Shown: positions 45,321 to 54,857 of the stretch, piece by piece | How the letters are laid out: every line of letters starts with the position of its first letter | Position numbering within the stretch: position 1 is the first letter of the stretch | Source of the DNA: an uncultured Bradyrhizobium sp. | GTDB lineage: Bacteria; Pseudomonadota; Alphaproteobacteria; Rhizobiales; Xanthobacteraceae | DNA: 64,000 bases | Assembly: GCF_947648125.1 (NCBI RefSeq) | Contig: NZ_CANSMR010000028.1 | Coordinates: forward strand, 24,150 to 88,149 | Direction: 5' to 3' | The notes under the pieces: model-generated | Told to the model about the DNA's origin: nothing | Database searches by the model: none | What the model saw: only the letters and a program-made list of their open reading frames with translations | Position numbers and translations under genes: made by a program

Positions 45321-46376
45321 TCAGCGGTGTACTGCGCTCGATCCGGCGATCTGACGGCTGTCGTTGCGCAGCCTGCCGGCGAGTTCTGTAAGTGGGCTTT
45401 CCGCTGGTTGCGGGCGGGGCGCCGGGTCGAGATTATCGATGCCGGTCGCCACTACCGAGACGCGGACGATACCCTCCAGGCTTTCATCAAACGATGCGCC
45501 AATGATGATGTTGGCGTCCTGGTCGGCCTCGTCGCGAATGCGGGTAGCAGCTTCGTCGACCTCGAATAACATCAGGTCCTTGCCGCCAGTGATGGAGATT
45601 ATGAGGCCGCTGGCACGTTTGATCGAGGGGTCCTCGATCAGTGGATTTGAAATCGCGGCCACGGCGGCGGTGAGCACGCGGTTTGCGCCAGAAGCTTCGC
45701 CCCTGCCCATCATGGCCTTGCCCTTCTCGCGCATTACGGCGAGAACGTCGGCAAAATCGAGGTTGATCAGACCTTCCTTGACTATGAGGTCGCTGATGCA
45801 GGCCACCCCCGAATAAAGCACCTGATCGGCCAACGCGAAAGCATTGGAGAACGTGGTCTTCTCGTTGGCCACCCGGAATAGGTTCTGGTTTGGGATGATC
45901 AGCAGAGTATCCACCACCTTCAGTAGTTCCGCGATGCCGGCCTCGGCAAGGCGCATGCGGCGCTGGCCCTCGAAGTGGAATGGCTTGGTGACTACACCGA
46001 TGGTGAGAATGCCAAGCTCGCGCGCGGTCTTGGCGATAATGGGCGCTGCGCCGGTGCCGGTACCGCCGCCCATGCCGGCAGTAACGAACACCATGTGCGC
46101 GCCGGTCAAAGAATCGCGGATCGCGTCGATTGTCTCTTCGGCTGCGGCGCGCCCCACTTCAGGATGCGAGCCAGCGCCGAGACCTTCCGTCACCCGCGTG
46201 CCCATCTGGATGAGACGGTCGGCCTTCGACATGGTAAGCGCCTGTGCATCGGTATTGGCGACGATGAAGTCGACGCCTTGCAGCCCGGCCGCGATCATGT
46301 TGTTGACTGCATTGCCACCGGCACCGCCGACCCCAAACACGGTAATGCGCGCCTTCATCTCGCAAATATCGGTCAT
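45321..46376 (-). CDS. ftsZ: Second, short FtsZ
   Basis: 351 aa. It has [16 protein letters not shown] at the N-terminus, the tubulin signature [10 protein letters not shown], and the T7 loop NLDFADV used to activate GTP hydrolysis in the next subunit. The C-terminus stops soon after the second domain ([19 protein letters not shown]). The long linker and conserved tail peptide that bind FtsA/ZipA are missing. Rhizobia commonly keep such a truncated FtsZ2 beside the essential FtsZ. It is not in a dcw cluster here, which supports that reading. Confidence 0.92.
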   Translation of the reverse strand: MTDICEMKARITVFGVGGAGGNAVNNMIAAGLQGVDFIVANTDAQALTMSKADRLIQMGTRVTEGLGAGSHPEVGRAAAEETIDAIRDSLTGAHMVFVTAGMGGGTGTGAAPIIAKTARELGILTIGVVTKPFHFEGQRRMRLAEAGIAELLKVVDTLLIIPNQNLFRVANEKTTFSNAFALADQVLYSGVACISDLIVKEGLINLDFADVLAVMREKGKAMMGRGEASGANRVLTAAVAAISNPLIEDPSIKRASGLIISITGGKDLMLFEVDEAATRIRDEADQDANIIIGASFDESLEGIVRVSVVATGIDNLDPAPRPQPAESPLTELAGRLRNDSRQIAGSSAVHR

Positions 46377-47349
46377 TTTTGCCTCACCATTGCTCCACCG
46401 AGCTGGGGAATGAGGGGACACGGATTTTGCTATACACTAGGATTTTGCTCCGAAAGTGAGCGCAGCAAGCGCGGTCGCTTAGCAAGCGACAAAGGCCACT
46501 GGCGAGATTTTCAGGTACGCACCCAGTGCGGCATATGTCAGCGTCTCGGCGGACACCGGCTGTTCTCCTAGAACGAACCGAGCGGCAATCGGCTGATGAT
46601 GACTAAGCTATGAAGTTAGGCTAGGCCGCGATGGTTAACGAATTCCTAACGGGCAAGCAGCGGTCTGCCACTTGAGCGTGGCCGGCGGGGATTGTAGCCC
46701 ATCATCTGACCTCATCTCGAAAGTGCGTGGCCTCGCCGGGCTTGCCGAGCCAATGGACATTGCGCGGACGATCCCACAACGACGCGCCGACGAACAATGG
46801 CGGAAACTCGGCGACGTCAGCGCTGCGATGTATTGGTCGGCTGCCGATCCAACAGAGCCGCGCCGCCGCAGAAGCCGTAGTTCTCCAGGAGCAAGACGCG
46901 GACACCCGCTCTTGCCGCGGTGCAGGCTGCGAGGCAGCCGCACCTCCCCCCGACGACAGGACGTCTGCTTAAAGATCTTGTCTCGGTCGCTCATCGCTTA
47001 CGCGGGCCATTTCGTTTCTCGTTTCCGCGCGCTCGCTTGCCACGAAACGCTCGATCGGTGGACCTCGGCCAAAGCTATCAAACCATAGGGATTGGCCTCA
47101 CGCCAGCGGGCGGAATAGTGCTTGTGATCAGCGCGCGAGGACAGGCGTGACGCCAGCCAAATTGGGAATCGCTATTTGATGCGCGACAGCGAGCCTGGTC
47201 GTTACTTAAACTCGGCAGCCCGATAGTGATGCGGCCGGCTGACGAACCGTTTGACGAGCGGTTAGCATCGCCGTCATGGAGAGGTCACCACGCGAGATAA
47301 CGCGCGGGACCGGCCTCGATGAAGCCACGGTTTGCCAGGGAGAAATCGA
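46377..47349. other. Gap between ftsZ2 and the Lrp gene
   Basis: Promoter side of ftsZ2 and ~900 bp of sequence with only shadow frames. CAGGGAG before 47350 is the ribosome site of the Lrp gene. Confidence 0.4.
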
Positions 47350-47976
47350 ATGACGACGACCGCTCTGGACAGGATCGACATCAAGATTCTGAATGAACTG
47401 CAGCAGAATGCCGGCTTGACCAACGTCGAGCTTGCATCGCGCGTGAATCTCTCACCGTCACCCTGCCTCGCCCGCTTTCGCACGCTCGAGAAACTTGGCG
47501 TGATCGACCGGCGAATTGCCGTGCTGGATCCGGCGGTCGTCGGGATCGGCGTTACCGCGTTCATCCAAGTCAAGCTCGAGAAGCAGGTCCAGCTCTCACT
47601 CGAGAATTTCACGCGCTCGATCGATCGCCTGAACCAGGTGATGGAGTGCTACCTGATGACGGGCGATAGCGATTATCTTCTGCGCGTGATGGTGTCCGAT
47701 ATCGAGGCGCTCGAAGACCTCATCGTCAACAAGCTCTCGCGCATACAAGGCGTGACCAGCATTCGTTCAAACCTGGCCTTGAAGCGGATTTCTCACAAGA
47801 CGGTACTTCCTATCGACTCCAATCAACCTGTTCAAATCAAGTCGCCCAGTCCGGCCTCCAGGCGCATCGAGAGACCTGCCAAGTCACACTACGACGCCGC
47901 CCTTCAAACGCGGATCGACGGCGGCATGAGCATCGAGACTTCGCGCGCGCTCGACCACAGTGTGGCCAGCTTCTAG
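47350..47976 (+). CDS. Lrp/AsnC-family transcriptional regulator with extended C-terminus
   Basis: 208 aa. Helix-turn-helix at residues ~5-55 (LDRIDIKILNELQQNAGLTN, LASRVNLSPSPCLARFRTLE). A RAM-type ligand-binding domain follows to ~155 (GVTAFIQVKLEKQVQLSLEN, MECYLMTGDSDYLLRVMV). Family members are usually 150-165 aa; the last ~50 residues here are extra and look disordered. It likely responds to an amino acid and acts on genes not next to it. The stop overlaps the stop of a convergent small frame at 47973. Confidence 0.9.
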   Translation: MTTTALDRIDIKILNELQQNAGLTNVELASRVNLSPSPCLARFRTLEKLGVIDRRIAVLDPAVVGIGVTAFIQVKLEKQVQLSLENFTRSIDRLNQVMECYLMTGDSDYLLRVMVSDIEALEDLIVNKLSRIQGVTSIRSNLALKRISHKTVLPIDSNQPVQIKSPSPASRRIERPAKSHYDAALQTRIDGGMSIETSRALDHSVASF

Positions 47977-48287
47977 CGACCGGGCAGCTCTTGTCGTTTC
48001 AGGTTCATCAAGTAATTGTCCGCCAATCCCCGGTTCAAGGTGCTGAAGCCGTCTGGCAAGGGGTTTTTGCGGAGCAGGCCGCCGACAAGGACCGGCTGCA
48101 TCTGGCGCAATTCCCGAAAGACCATCCCGGCCTGGCGAGGGAAGAAGCTCTCAAGATGACTAGGGAAGCGGTCGGCTAAAAGGTCACCTGTACTCGTCGC
48201 CGCGAAAGGCAGCAGCATGAGCCGAAAGCCGGCTCGAGGGAACAGCGCTGTCCGCCACGATCCATTTTGTGTAAGCTCCTGCAGCAT
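47973..48287 (-). CDS. Possible small protein convergent with the Lrp gene
   Basis: Codons with GC-rich third positions and ordered sequence (DRFPSHLESFFPRQAGMVFR, RQMQPVLVGGLLRKNPLPDG, NRGLADNYLMNLKRQELPGR) suggest coding. The start is unclear (48287 or 48218). No family named. It may be a real ~80-105 aa protein. Confidence 0.4.
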   Translation of the reverse strand: MLQELTQNGSWRTALFPRAGFRLMLLPFAATSTGDLLADRFPSHLESFFPRQAGMVFRELRQMQPVLVGGLLRKNPLPDGFSTLNRGLADNYLMNLKRQELPGR

Positions 48288-48309
48288 TCGACCTCTTGGG
48301 AGGATTGCC

Positions 48310-48432
48310 ATGAGAGCCTTTCTGCTCGCCTGCGTGGCCGCCGCCGTCACGGCAGGAGTCGGCGCCGCGGCTCTTGACCGCGTACAAGAGCCGGTCGCGG
48401 AGGCCTTTGCAACGATGGCCGTGCGGCTTTAG
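48310..48432 (+). CDS. 40-aa exported or membrane micro-protein
   Basis: MRAFLLACVAAAVTAGVGAA, then ALDRVQEPVAEAFATMAVRL. A hydrophobic head is followed by a short amphipathic tail, with GGGAGGATTGCC before the ATG. It resembles very short conserved proteins scattered in Bradyrhizobium genomes as I recall them. Confidence 0.65.
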   Translation: MRAFLLACVAAAVTAGVGAAALDRVQEPVAEAFATMAVRL

Positions 48433-48462
48433 CGACCTCGGCCGCCCGGGGCTGCGTTGCTC

Positions 48463-49467
48463 CTACTCCGCCGCCGTGGCGGCCGGCTTCGAGCGCGCAT
48501 CATTGGTCGCGGCGCGCGCATCTTCCTCGTCGAGCCAGAGGCTGTGGTGCTCTTTCGCCCAATTGGCGTCCACGGTGCCACTGCCCATCGCCTCGAACGC
48601 ACCCTGCATGCCGATGGTGCCGATGTAGATGTGGGCCAACATCACCGCGACGAACAGCATCGCCACGGTCGAGTGGACCATCTGGGCCATTTGCATTCCT
48701 TCGATGCCGGACAGGTAGAACGGGAACATCAGCTCATATCCGGTGACCGCAACGGCAGCGCCGCCGATCACGACGATCCAGTAGACCGCCTTTTGGCCGG
48801 CGTTGAAACGATAGGCTGGCGGGTGATCGTGACCCACGATGCCGCCACCGCGCTTGATCCACTCGACATCGACCTTGTTCGGAATATTACCGCCGAGCCA
48901 CATCAGGAAGATCAGCACCACCCCGATGGTGAATGGGAAGCTCAGATAGTTATGCGCGTACTTCGCCCATTGCGACCACTCGGAGAATGCCTCGTGGCCA
49001 ATCAACGGCAATAGCAGCGGACGGCCGAAGGTGATGTTCAGTCCGGAGATCGCCAGAGTGATGAAGCAGGTCGCGGTCATCCAGTGTACGAAGCGCTCGA
49101 ATGCGCTGAAGCGCACGATCGTGCGCCCCGCCCTCCCACCCTGCAGACGGACCATGCCGCAGGCGAGATAAAAGACGACGAGCACGGCAAGCGTGCCGAG
49201 AATGGCAATTCCGCCGATCCAGCGCAGGGTGACGTTGCGGAATTCCCGCCACTCGCGCCCTGCCGGCTGCTCCAGCACGCCCGACCGCTGATCCGGAATG
49301 CTGACGCGTCCTTGAATCCGGTTGAGCTCCTGCAGAAGCTGTTGCTCCTTCACCGCGCTGGCGGTCGGGTTGACTTGTTGGGCGATGGACGGCACCGACG
49401 CGCTGATCATCAACGAAAGCACCCATGCGCCCAGGGCGAGACGGACGCATTTTGCAAGAGACGCCAT
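48463..49467 (-). CDS. Formate dehydrogenase gamma subunit, cytochrome b556
   Basis: 334 aa. A cleavable signal (WVLSLMISASVPSIAQQ), then four to five membrane helices with haem-b His candidates (FERFVHWMTATCF, WAKYAHNYLSFPF, MVHSTVAMLFVAVMLAHIYI). It passes electrons from the beta subunit to quinone. Last gene of the minus-strand operon, 33 nt after the beta gene, with GGGAGGACC before the ATG. Confidence 0.92.
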   Translation of the reverse strand: MASLAKCVRLALGAWVLSLMISASVPSIAQQVNPTASAVKEQQLLQELNRIQGRVSIPDQRSGVLEQPAGREWREFRNVTLRWIGGIAILGTLAVLVVFYLACGMVRLQGGRAGRTIVRFSAFERFVHWMTATCFITLAISGLNITFGRPLLLPLIGHEAFSEWSQWAKYAHNYLSFPFTIGVVLIFLMWLGGNIPNKVDVEWIKRGGGIVGHDHPPAYRFNAGQKAVYWIVVIGGAAVAVTGYELMFPFYLSGIEGMQMAQMVHSTVAMLFVAVMLAHIYIGTIGMQGAFEAMGSGTVDANWAKEHHSLWLDEEDARAATNDARSKPAATAAE

Positions 49468-49500
49468 GAGGTCCTCCCGAGATTTGCGCGAGTCTTGCGT

Positions 49501-50097
49501 TCAGGACGCGATGGTCTCGCGATAAGCGGTCTTCCAGCCCCAGGCGCCTGACCCGTAACCGCGCTTCATCACACGTTCCTTGTAGATCTGGGCGATGATC
49601 TCGCCATCACCGGCGAGCAACGATTTGGTGGAGCACATCTCGGCGCAGAGCGGCAATTTCCCCTCGGCGAGGCGATTGGCCCCGTATTTCTCGTACTCCT
49701 CCTTGCTGCCGTCGGCCTCGGGTCCGCCGGCGCAGAACGTGCACTTGTCCATCTTGCCGCGGGAGCCGAAATTACCGATCTTCGGATATTGCGGCGCCCC
49801 GAACGGGCAGGCGTAGAAGCAATAACCGCAGCCGATGCACAGATCCTTGGAGTGAAGTACGACGCCGTCGTCGGTGGTGTAGATGCAATTCACCGGGCAG
49901 ACAGCCGCACAGGGCGCGTCGGTGCAGTGCATGCAGGCCATCGAGACCGAACGCTCGCCGGGCTTGCCGTCATTGATGGTAACAACGCGGCGCCGGTTGA
50001 TGCCCCAAGGCACCTCGTGCTCGTTCTTGCAGGCGGTGACGCAGGCATTGCACTCGATGCAACGGTCGGCGTCGCAGAGGAATTTCATACGTGCCAT
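49501..50097 (-). CDS. Formate dehydrogenase beta subunit, four [4Fe-4S] clusters
   Basis: 198 aa. Ferredoxin-like Cys runs in order: CDADRCIECNACVTAC, CMHCTDAPCAAVCPVNC, CIGCGYCFYACPFGAP and CTFCAGG. This is the usual electron wire between molybdopterin subunit and cytochrome b. GGGAGCAACGACC precedes the ATG. The alpha gene ends 12 nt upstream. Confidence 0.93.
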   Translation of the reverse strand: MARMKFLCDADRCIECNACVTACKNEHEVPWGINRRRVVTINDGKPGERSVSMACMHCTDAPCAAVCPVNCIYTTDDGVVLHSKDLCIGCGYCFYACPFGAPQYPKIGNFGSRGKMDKCTFCAGGPEADGSKEEYEKYGANRLAEGKLPLCAEMCSTKSLLAGDGEIIAQIYKERVMKRGYGSGAWGWKTAYRETIAS

Positions 50098-50109
50098 GGT
50101 CGTTGCTCC

Positions 50110-53055
50110 CTATGCTGCCGCGATTTGGCAGAGAGTGACTTTGGGCTCCTGCATGCCGGTCGCCGGATCGTATCCGTAGGTCGTGATCGTGTTCGCGCTT
50201 TCGCCGAGCACGATCGGATCGGTGCCCTTCGGATAGTTGCCGCGAAGATCCCTGCCCGCGAACCAGCCGCCGAAGTGGAATGGCATCCAGGCGACGCCCT
50301 TGCCGACACGCTCGGTAACGAGCGCCTTCATCCTGGCCCGCGAATTGTTTTCGGCGCCGGTGACCCAGACCCAGCCGCCGTCTTTGACGCCGCGGTCCGC
50401 GGCATCAGCCGGGCTGATCTCGATGAACATGTCCTGCTGCAGCTCGGCGAGCCACGGATTGGTGCGCGTCTCCTCGCCGCCGCCCTCATATTCGACCAGA
50501 CGTCCCGAGGAGAGGATAAGCGGGAATTGCTTGGCGATCCCCTTCTCCACCGCGGCCTTCTGCACGGAGAACCCGATGTTGGGCATGCGAAACTGCTTGG
50601 CATCGGGCAGCGTCGGATATTTCGCTACGAGATCGACGCGCGGCGTGTAGATCGGTTCGCGATGAACCGGTATGGGATCCGGTAGGCCGAACGCATTCAT
50701 GCGCGCCTTGCCGTTACCGTAAGGCACGCAGCCGTGCATCAGTGCGATGCGCTGAATGCCGCCCGAGAGATCCAGCGACCACGACACCGCGTCGGGAGTG
50801 GCCGGATTGATCCTGTTGATCGTGGCCATCTCCGCTTCCGTCAGATCCCTGTCCCAGCCGAGTTTCTTCAGGCTCGCCAGTGTGAATTCCGGATAGCCGT
50901 CCTTTATCTCCGAACCCCTGGAATAGGACCCGTCCGCCAGCAGGCTCACCTTCCGCGTCGTCCCGTCGGGCAGCTTCTCCTCGCGCTCGAGGCCGAAGCG
51001 CGGCCGGAACGTCCCGCCGCCATCCATCACACTCAGATTGGTGTTGTAGAGCAGCGGAGTGCCCGGATGCTTGAGTTCCGGGGAGCCCCAGCACGGCCAA
51101 GGCAGGCCGTAATAGTCGCCGCCGACCTCCGGATCGTCCTTGGGAGCTCGCATGGTCAGAAAATCGAACTTGGCCTGGTTCTTCATATGCGCCTTGAGGC
51201 GCTCGGGCGATTGCCCGCAATAGCCGGTCGACCAGCTGCCGCGATTCATCTCGCGCAGGATATCCTCGGCCTCGGGCAGATTGTTCTCGACCTTGATGTT
51301 CTTGAACATCTTGTCGGCGAAGCCGAACTTCTTCGCCATCAGATAGATCACCTCGAGGTCGTCCTTGGACTCGAAGATCGGCTTCACGATCTGCTCGCCC
51401 CACTGCAGCGAGCGGTTCGAGGCGACTCGCGATCCCTTGCACTCGAATTGCGTGGCAATCGGGAGAACGTAGAGACTGTCCTTGCGCCCGGCCTCCACGG
51501 CGAGCGAGGCCCAGGTGGTTGGATGCGGGTCGGCGATGACAAGCAGGTCGAGCGCCTTCAGGCCCTTCAGAGATTCCGGAATACGGGTGATGCTATTGCT
51601 GGCGTGTCCCTGCACGAACACCGCCCGCACATTGTCTTTCTGCGCGACCTGGTCTTTCGGCAACGTCACCGCCTCGAACCAGCGCGTGAGCGGGATGCCG
51701 GGGGTTTCCATGATCTGCTTGGAATCGAAGCGCGACTTCAGGAACTCATAGTCGACCTCCCAAACCCGCGACCAGTGCTTCCAGGCGCCTTCCGCGAGGC
51801 CGTAGTAGAACGGCAGCGTGACGATATCGAGCCCGACATCGGTCGCTCCCTGCACGTTATCGTGGCCGCGGAAGATGTTGGCGCCGGCGCCGGACATGCC
51901 GACGTTGCCGGTCAACAGCAATGCTATGCAACTCGCCCGCACATTGGCGGTACCGACCGTCTTCTGCGTTTGCCCCATGGCCCAGATCAGCGTCGCCGGC
52001 TTCTCCGTAGCAAGCATTTTGGCGACGCGCTTGAGCTGTTCGCCGGGAACGCCGCTCACGCGCTCGACCTCTTCCGGATTCCACTTCTCCACCTCCTTGC
52101 GGAGATCGTCGAACCCGTAGACGCGCCGCTGGATGAATTCCTTGTCCTCCCAACCGTTTTGGAGAATGTGCCACATCATACCGTAGAGCACTGGAATGTC
52201 GGTGCCCGGCCGCATACGAACATATTCGGTCGCGTGCGCGGCGGTTCGCGTCAGGCGCGGGTCGATGACGATGAAGTTGGCCTTTTGAAGCTCCTTGCCT
52301 TCGAGCAGATGCTGCAATGACACCGGATGCGCCTCGGCCGGATTGCCACCCATGATGATCTGGGTCTTGGCATTGCGGATATCGTTGAAGCTGTTGGTCA
52401 TCGCGCCGTAGCCCCAGGTGTTGGCTACACCCGTGACGGTCGTCGAATGGCAGATACGCGCCTGATGGTCGGTGTTGTTGGTGCCCCAGAACGCGCCGAG
52501 CTTGCGGAACAGATAGGAACCCTCGTTGGTCATCTTGGCCGACCCGAGCCAATAGACGGAATCGGGTCCCGACTTTTCGCGCACGTCCAGGAGCTTGTCG
52601 CCGATCTCGTTGATCGCGGTCTCCCAGGAGACCCGGGTCCACTGCCCGCCGACGAGCTTCATCGGATAGCGCAACCGCCGCTCGCTGTGCACAAGTTCGC
52701 GCACGGAGGCGCCCTTGGCACAATGCGATCCGCGATTGATCGGGGAATCCCAGGTCGGCTCTTGGCCGATCCATACGCCGTTCAGCACTTCCGCAGTCAC
52801 GGTGCATCCAACCGAGCAATGCGTGCAGATGCTCTTGCGAACAGTCGCTCCCGCGGTGAGCGGCCCCGCGGCGGCAGCTTCCGCCTTGCGAACGCTGCCG
52901 AGAGGCAGCGTGCTGAGCGCTGCAAACGCCCCACCGGCAAGGCCGGACCGGCGTAGGAACGTGCGGCGGTCGAGACCGCCGGTTTGCCCGGACAGGAGGG
53001 CCGCGACGGATCCACGTCGGTCGGATTCGGAACGCTGTGTTCTCCTGATCAACAT
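50110..53055 (-). CDS. Formate dehydrogenase alpha subunit, Tat-exported molybdoenzyme
   Basis: 981 aa from ATG 53055, with GGGAGG before it. Tat signal DRRTFLRRSGLAGGAFAALS. [4Fe-4S] motif CTHCSVGC ... CAKG. The molybdenum ligand region is QARICHSTTVTGVANTWGYG, where Cys stands at the active site, so no selenocysteine. Full-length bis-MGD enzyme of the FdhA/FdnG type. Oxidises formate to CO2 at the periplasmic face together with the beta and gamma subunits. Confidence 0.95.
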   Translation of the reverse strand: MLIRRTQRSESDRRGSVAALLSGQTGGLDRRTFLRRSGLAGGAFAALSTLPLGSVRKAEAAAAGPLTAGATVRKSICTHCSVGCTVTAEVLNGVWIGQEPTWDSPINRGSHCAKGASVRELVHSERRLRYPMKLVGGQWTRVSWETAINEIGDKLLDVREKSGPDSVYWLGSAKMTNEGSYLFRKLGAFWGTNNTDHQARICHSTTVTGVANTWGYGAMTNSFNDIRNAKTQIIMGGNPAEAHPVSLQHLLEGKELQKANFIVIDPRLTRTAAHATEYVRMRPGTDIPVLYGMMWHILQNGWEDKEFIQRRVYGFDDLRKEVEKWNPEEVERVSGVPGEQLKRVAKMLATEKPATLIWAMGQTQKTVGTANVRASCIALLLTGNVGMSGAGANIFRGHDNVQGATDVGLDIVTLPFYYGLAEGAWKHWSRVWEVDYEFLKSRFDSKQIMETPGIPLTRWFEAVTLPKDQVAQKDNVRAVFVQGHASNSITRIPESLKGLKALDLLVIADPHPTTWASLAVEAGRKDSLYVLPIATQFECKGSRVASNRSLQWGEQIVKPIFESKDDLEVIYLMAKKFGFADKMFKNIKVENNLPEAEDILREMNRGSWSTGYCGQSPERLKAHMKNQAKFDFLTMRAPKDDPEVGGDYYGLPWPCWGSPELKHPGTPLLYNTNLSVMDGGGTFRPRFGLEREEKLPDGTTRKVSLLADGSYSRGSEIKDGYPEFTLASLKKLGWDRDLTEAEMATINRINPATPDAVSWSLDLSGGIQRIALMHGCVPYGNGKARMNAFGLPDPIPVHREPIYTPRVDLVAKYPTLPDAKQFRMPNIGFSVQKAAVEKGIAKQFPLILSSGRLVEYEGGGEETRTNPWLAELQQDMFIEISPADAADRGVKDGGWVWVTGAENNSRARMKALVTERVGKGVAWMPFHFGGWFAGRDLRGNYPKGTDPIVLGESANTITTYGYDPATGMQEPKVTLCQIAAA

Positions 53056-53066
53056 GGCCGCCTCCC

Positions 53067-53276
53067 TCAACGCGGATAGCGATTGACGCGGTAGTACGCC
53101 TTCACGTGGTCGGTTTCCTTGTAGCGCGCCTTGCGCTTCTCAGCCTCGGTCTCGCTGTCGGCTTGCGCCGGCGCGATCAAGGGGGTTGCCAGCGTAGCGC
53201 CGGCGCCAATCGTGCCGATTCCGACCTTGCGAAGGAAGTCGCGGCGGCCTGCCGTCATTTTCTTCTCATCGCTCAT
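53067..53276 (-). CDS. Small Tat-leader protein of the formate dehydrogenase operon
   Basis: 69 aa: MSDEKKMTAGRRDFLRKVGI and then a hydrophobic stretch IGAGATLATPLIAPAQA, a full Tat signal. Only ~28 residues remain after it (KRKARYKETDHVKAYYRVNRYP). Such proteins regularly precede fdhA in this operon type. GGAGAGCTGCA before the ATG. It may help maturation or be a small subunit. Confidence 0.85.
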   Translation of the reverse strand: MSDEKKMTAGRRDFLRKVGIGTIGAGATLATPLIAPAQADSETEAEKRKARYKETDHVKAYYRVNRYPR

Positions 53277-53304
53277 TGCAGCTCTCCTGGACCGGGGCAG
53301 CCGG

Positions 53305-54129
53305 TCAATTGGCGAATTTGAAGGCCTCCGTCTCAATCTCCAAGAACACGCATCCCACCGTCCCGACCGCTCGGTAGAACCTGGCGCTTTCCGCCTTCGT
53401 CATGTCGGCGAACAGACGTCCAATCCAGCGGGACAAATGCTTGTCGAAGAAGGCGCGCTGTGTTTCTAGCGTCGCCGGGAAGCGACCAGCCACAAGGCCC
53501 GCCATGATCTCGCAGAGCGTCGCTGCATGGTCCTCGGGTTCTGGATTGCTCTCCATTCGCTCAATGCCGAGCGCGGTCAGATCGTTGCGAAGTCGCGACA
53601 GCGGGCGTTCGTTGAGAAAGCCGGTCAGATAGTAGGACGCGTAGGGCAACAGCTCGGCGCGCCCGACGCCGACGAACAGGTCGAAAAATTCGCGCTCGAC
53701 CTCGGTTGCGACCGCAATCGAAGCGGCCTCCGCAAGAGAGGCGTGGGCGCGCCCAAGCGGAGTAGCATCGCCGCTCAGGAGCGCGATCCGTTCAAGGAAG
53801 GTACGTGATGGCGCGGACGAGAGCAGGGTCGCGAGCAGAGCGTATTCCTGCGCGCGTGCCGCTTCGATCGGATCAAGCATGTCCGACATCTCAAGCTCGC
53901 CATAAAGATCGGGTCGGAGGACTTTCCGCGATACGCCTGTCGCGGCTTCGACAGCGATCACGCGCTGCGCGGGCACCCGGTTCCAGTTCGACACTGAGGG
54001 CTGGGCAATGCCGATTTTCCGGGCTAGCTGGGCTACGCCGCCCGCGGCATCTATGGCTTGTTCAAGGCCGGCCTCGCGCACGCCGCCCTCCCATCCAGAG
54101 GGGTCAAGCGCTTGATAGCGTTTGCTCAT
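53305..54129 (-). CDS. HTH (YdaS/Cro-like)-TorD chaperone fusion
   Basis: 274 aa. Residues ~20-75 form a helix-turn-helix (LEQAIDAAGGVAQLARKIGI, PSVSNWNRVPAQRVIAVEAA) like YdaS-type Cro regulators. Residues ~85-270 are a TorD/DmsD all-helical chaperone domain (ARAQEYALLATLLSSAPSRT, REFFDLFVGVGRAELLPYAS, ACC-free). The second half should bind the Tat leader of FdhA and hold it until molybdenum insertion. The HTH suggests it also controls a promoter, so enzyme maturation and expression could be linked. Confidence 0.85.
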   Translation of the reverse strand: MSKRYQALDPSGWEGGVREAGLEQAIDAAGGVAQLARKIGIAQPSVSNWNRVPAQRVIAVEAATGVSRKVLRPDLYGELEMSDMLDPIEAARAQEYALLATLLSSAPSRTFLERIALLSGDATPLGRAHASLAEAASIAVATEVEREFFDLFVGVGRAELLPYASYYLTGFLNERPLSRLRNDLTALGIERMESNPEPEDHAATLCEIMAGLVAGRFPATLETQRAFFDKHLSRWIGRLFADMTKAESARFYRAVGTVGCVFLEIETEAFKFAN

Positions 54130-54200
54130 CCAAGACTAGACGGGTGCCGGGAAGCGGTCAATCGAAGGCATAGCTTGAGGCTATAGCATTTGGTCGCAGC

Positions 54201-54857
54201 CTATCGCGGCAGCGCGCCACCGTGTGTGCGGTGCCGAACGGGAGTATCTTCGCTCGCGGCTGGCAGTTGCGGTGCAGCAGAGTCTGGCACCGGATCAGCG
54301 GTGGCGGCCTCATCAACCGGCGAGGATTCCGCAAACGGCTTCACCCGACCTGATGCTTGCGCCAGATCGTCTCCAGCAGGAGTCGGTCGCGTGGTGTCTT
54401 CGACGGTCTGTGCAAGCGCGTTGGTAGCATTCCCGGCGGCTTCCACGACCTCCCCGACAACGCGGCGGACGAGTGCGTCAATCTGCTCGGCCGAATAGTC
54501 GAGCGGACCGAAGCCGGGCATGGCGGCCGGGTCGTTGAAGTCCCATGCGCTCTCCGCGAGCCCGATGAAATCGCGGATGGCAGAATCGGCCGTCCAGGCC
54601 CGGCGAAGCGCCGCACGGCTCAACTCCTGAGGAATGCCCTTGCGCAGGAAGGCCGAGACGTCGGTCGCGGCGCCGATCGAGTCGAGGGGCGGCAGGCTCG
54701 ACAAGTCCGCCTCCGTGGGGCAGGGCTCCGCCACGTCAGGGTCGGACGCCGCCGGCGCATGCGCCTCGACGGGTTGTTCGGGCTTTGGTTCAGCGTGGCC
54801 GCCCCTTGCTGCCTGCTTGCGCCGCGACCAGCGCGCCAAAAAGTCGTCTTCGCTCAT
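54201..54857 (-). CDS. DUF3306 protein of the formate dehydrogenase operon
   Basis: 218 aa: MSEDDFLARWSRRKQAARGG head, then LSSLPPLDSIGAATDVSAFL and LRRAWTADSAIRDFIGLAES. These match the DUF3306 pattern (F-L-x-R-W-S-x-R-K ... L-R-R-x-W). The C-terminal third is Ala/Pro/Thr-rich and probably unstructured. Overlaps the DUF3305 stop by 4 nt. Found almost only with this FDH type; role in assembly is inferred. Confidence 0.87.
   Translation of the reverse strand: MSEDDFLARWSRRKQAARGGHAEPKPEQPVEAHAPAASDPDVAEPCPTEADLSSLPPLDSIGAATDVSAFLRKGIPQELSRAALRRAWTADSAIRDFIGLAESAWDFNDPAAMPGFGPLDYSAEQIDALVRRVVGEVVEAAGNATNALAQTVEDTTRPTPAGDDLAQASGRVKPFAESSPVDEAATADPVPDSAAPQLPAASEDTPVRHRTHGGALPR

Noticed and set aside
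50734-52320. 528-codon plus-strand frame opposite the formate dehydrogenase alpha gene
   Set aside because: Antisense shadow of a well-defined molybdoenzyme.
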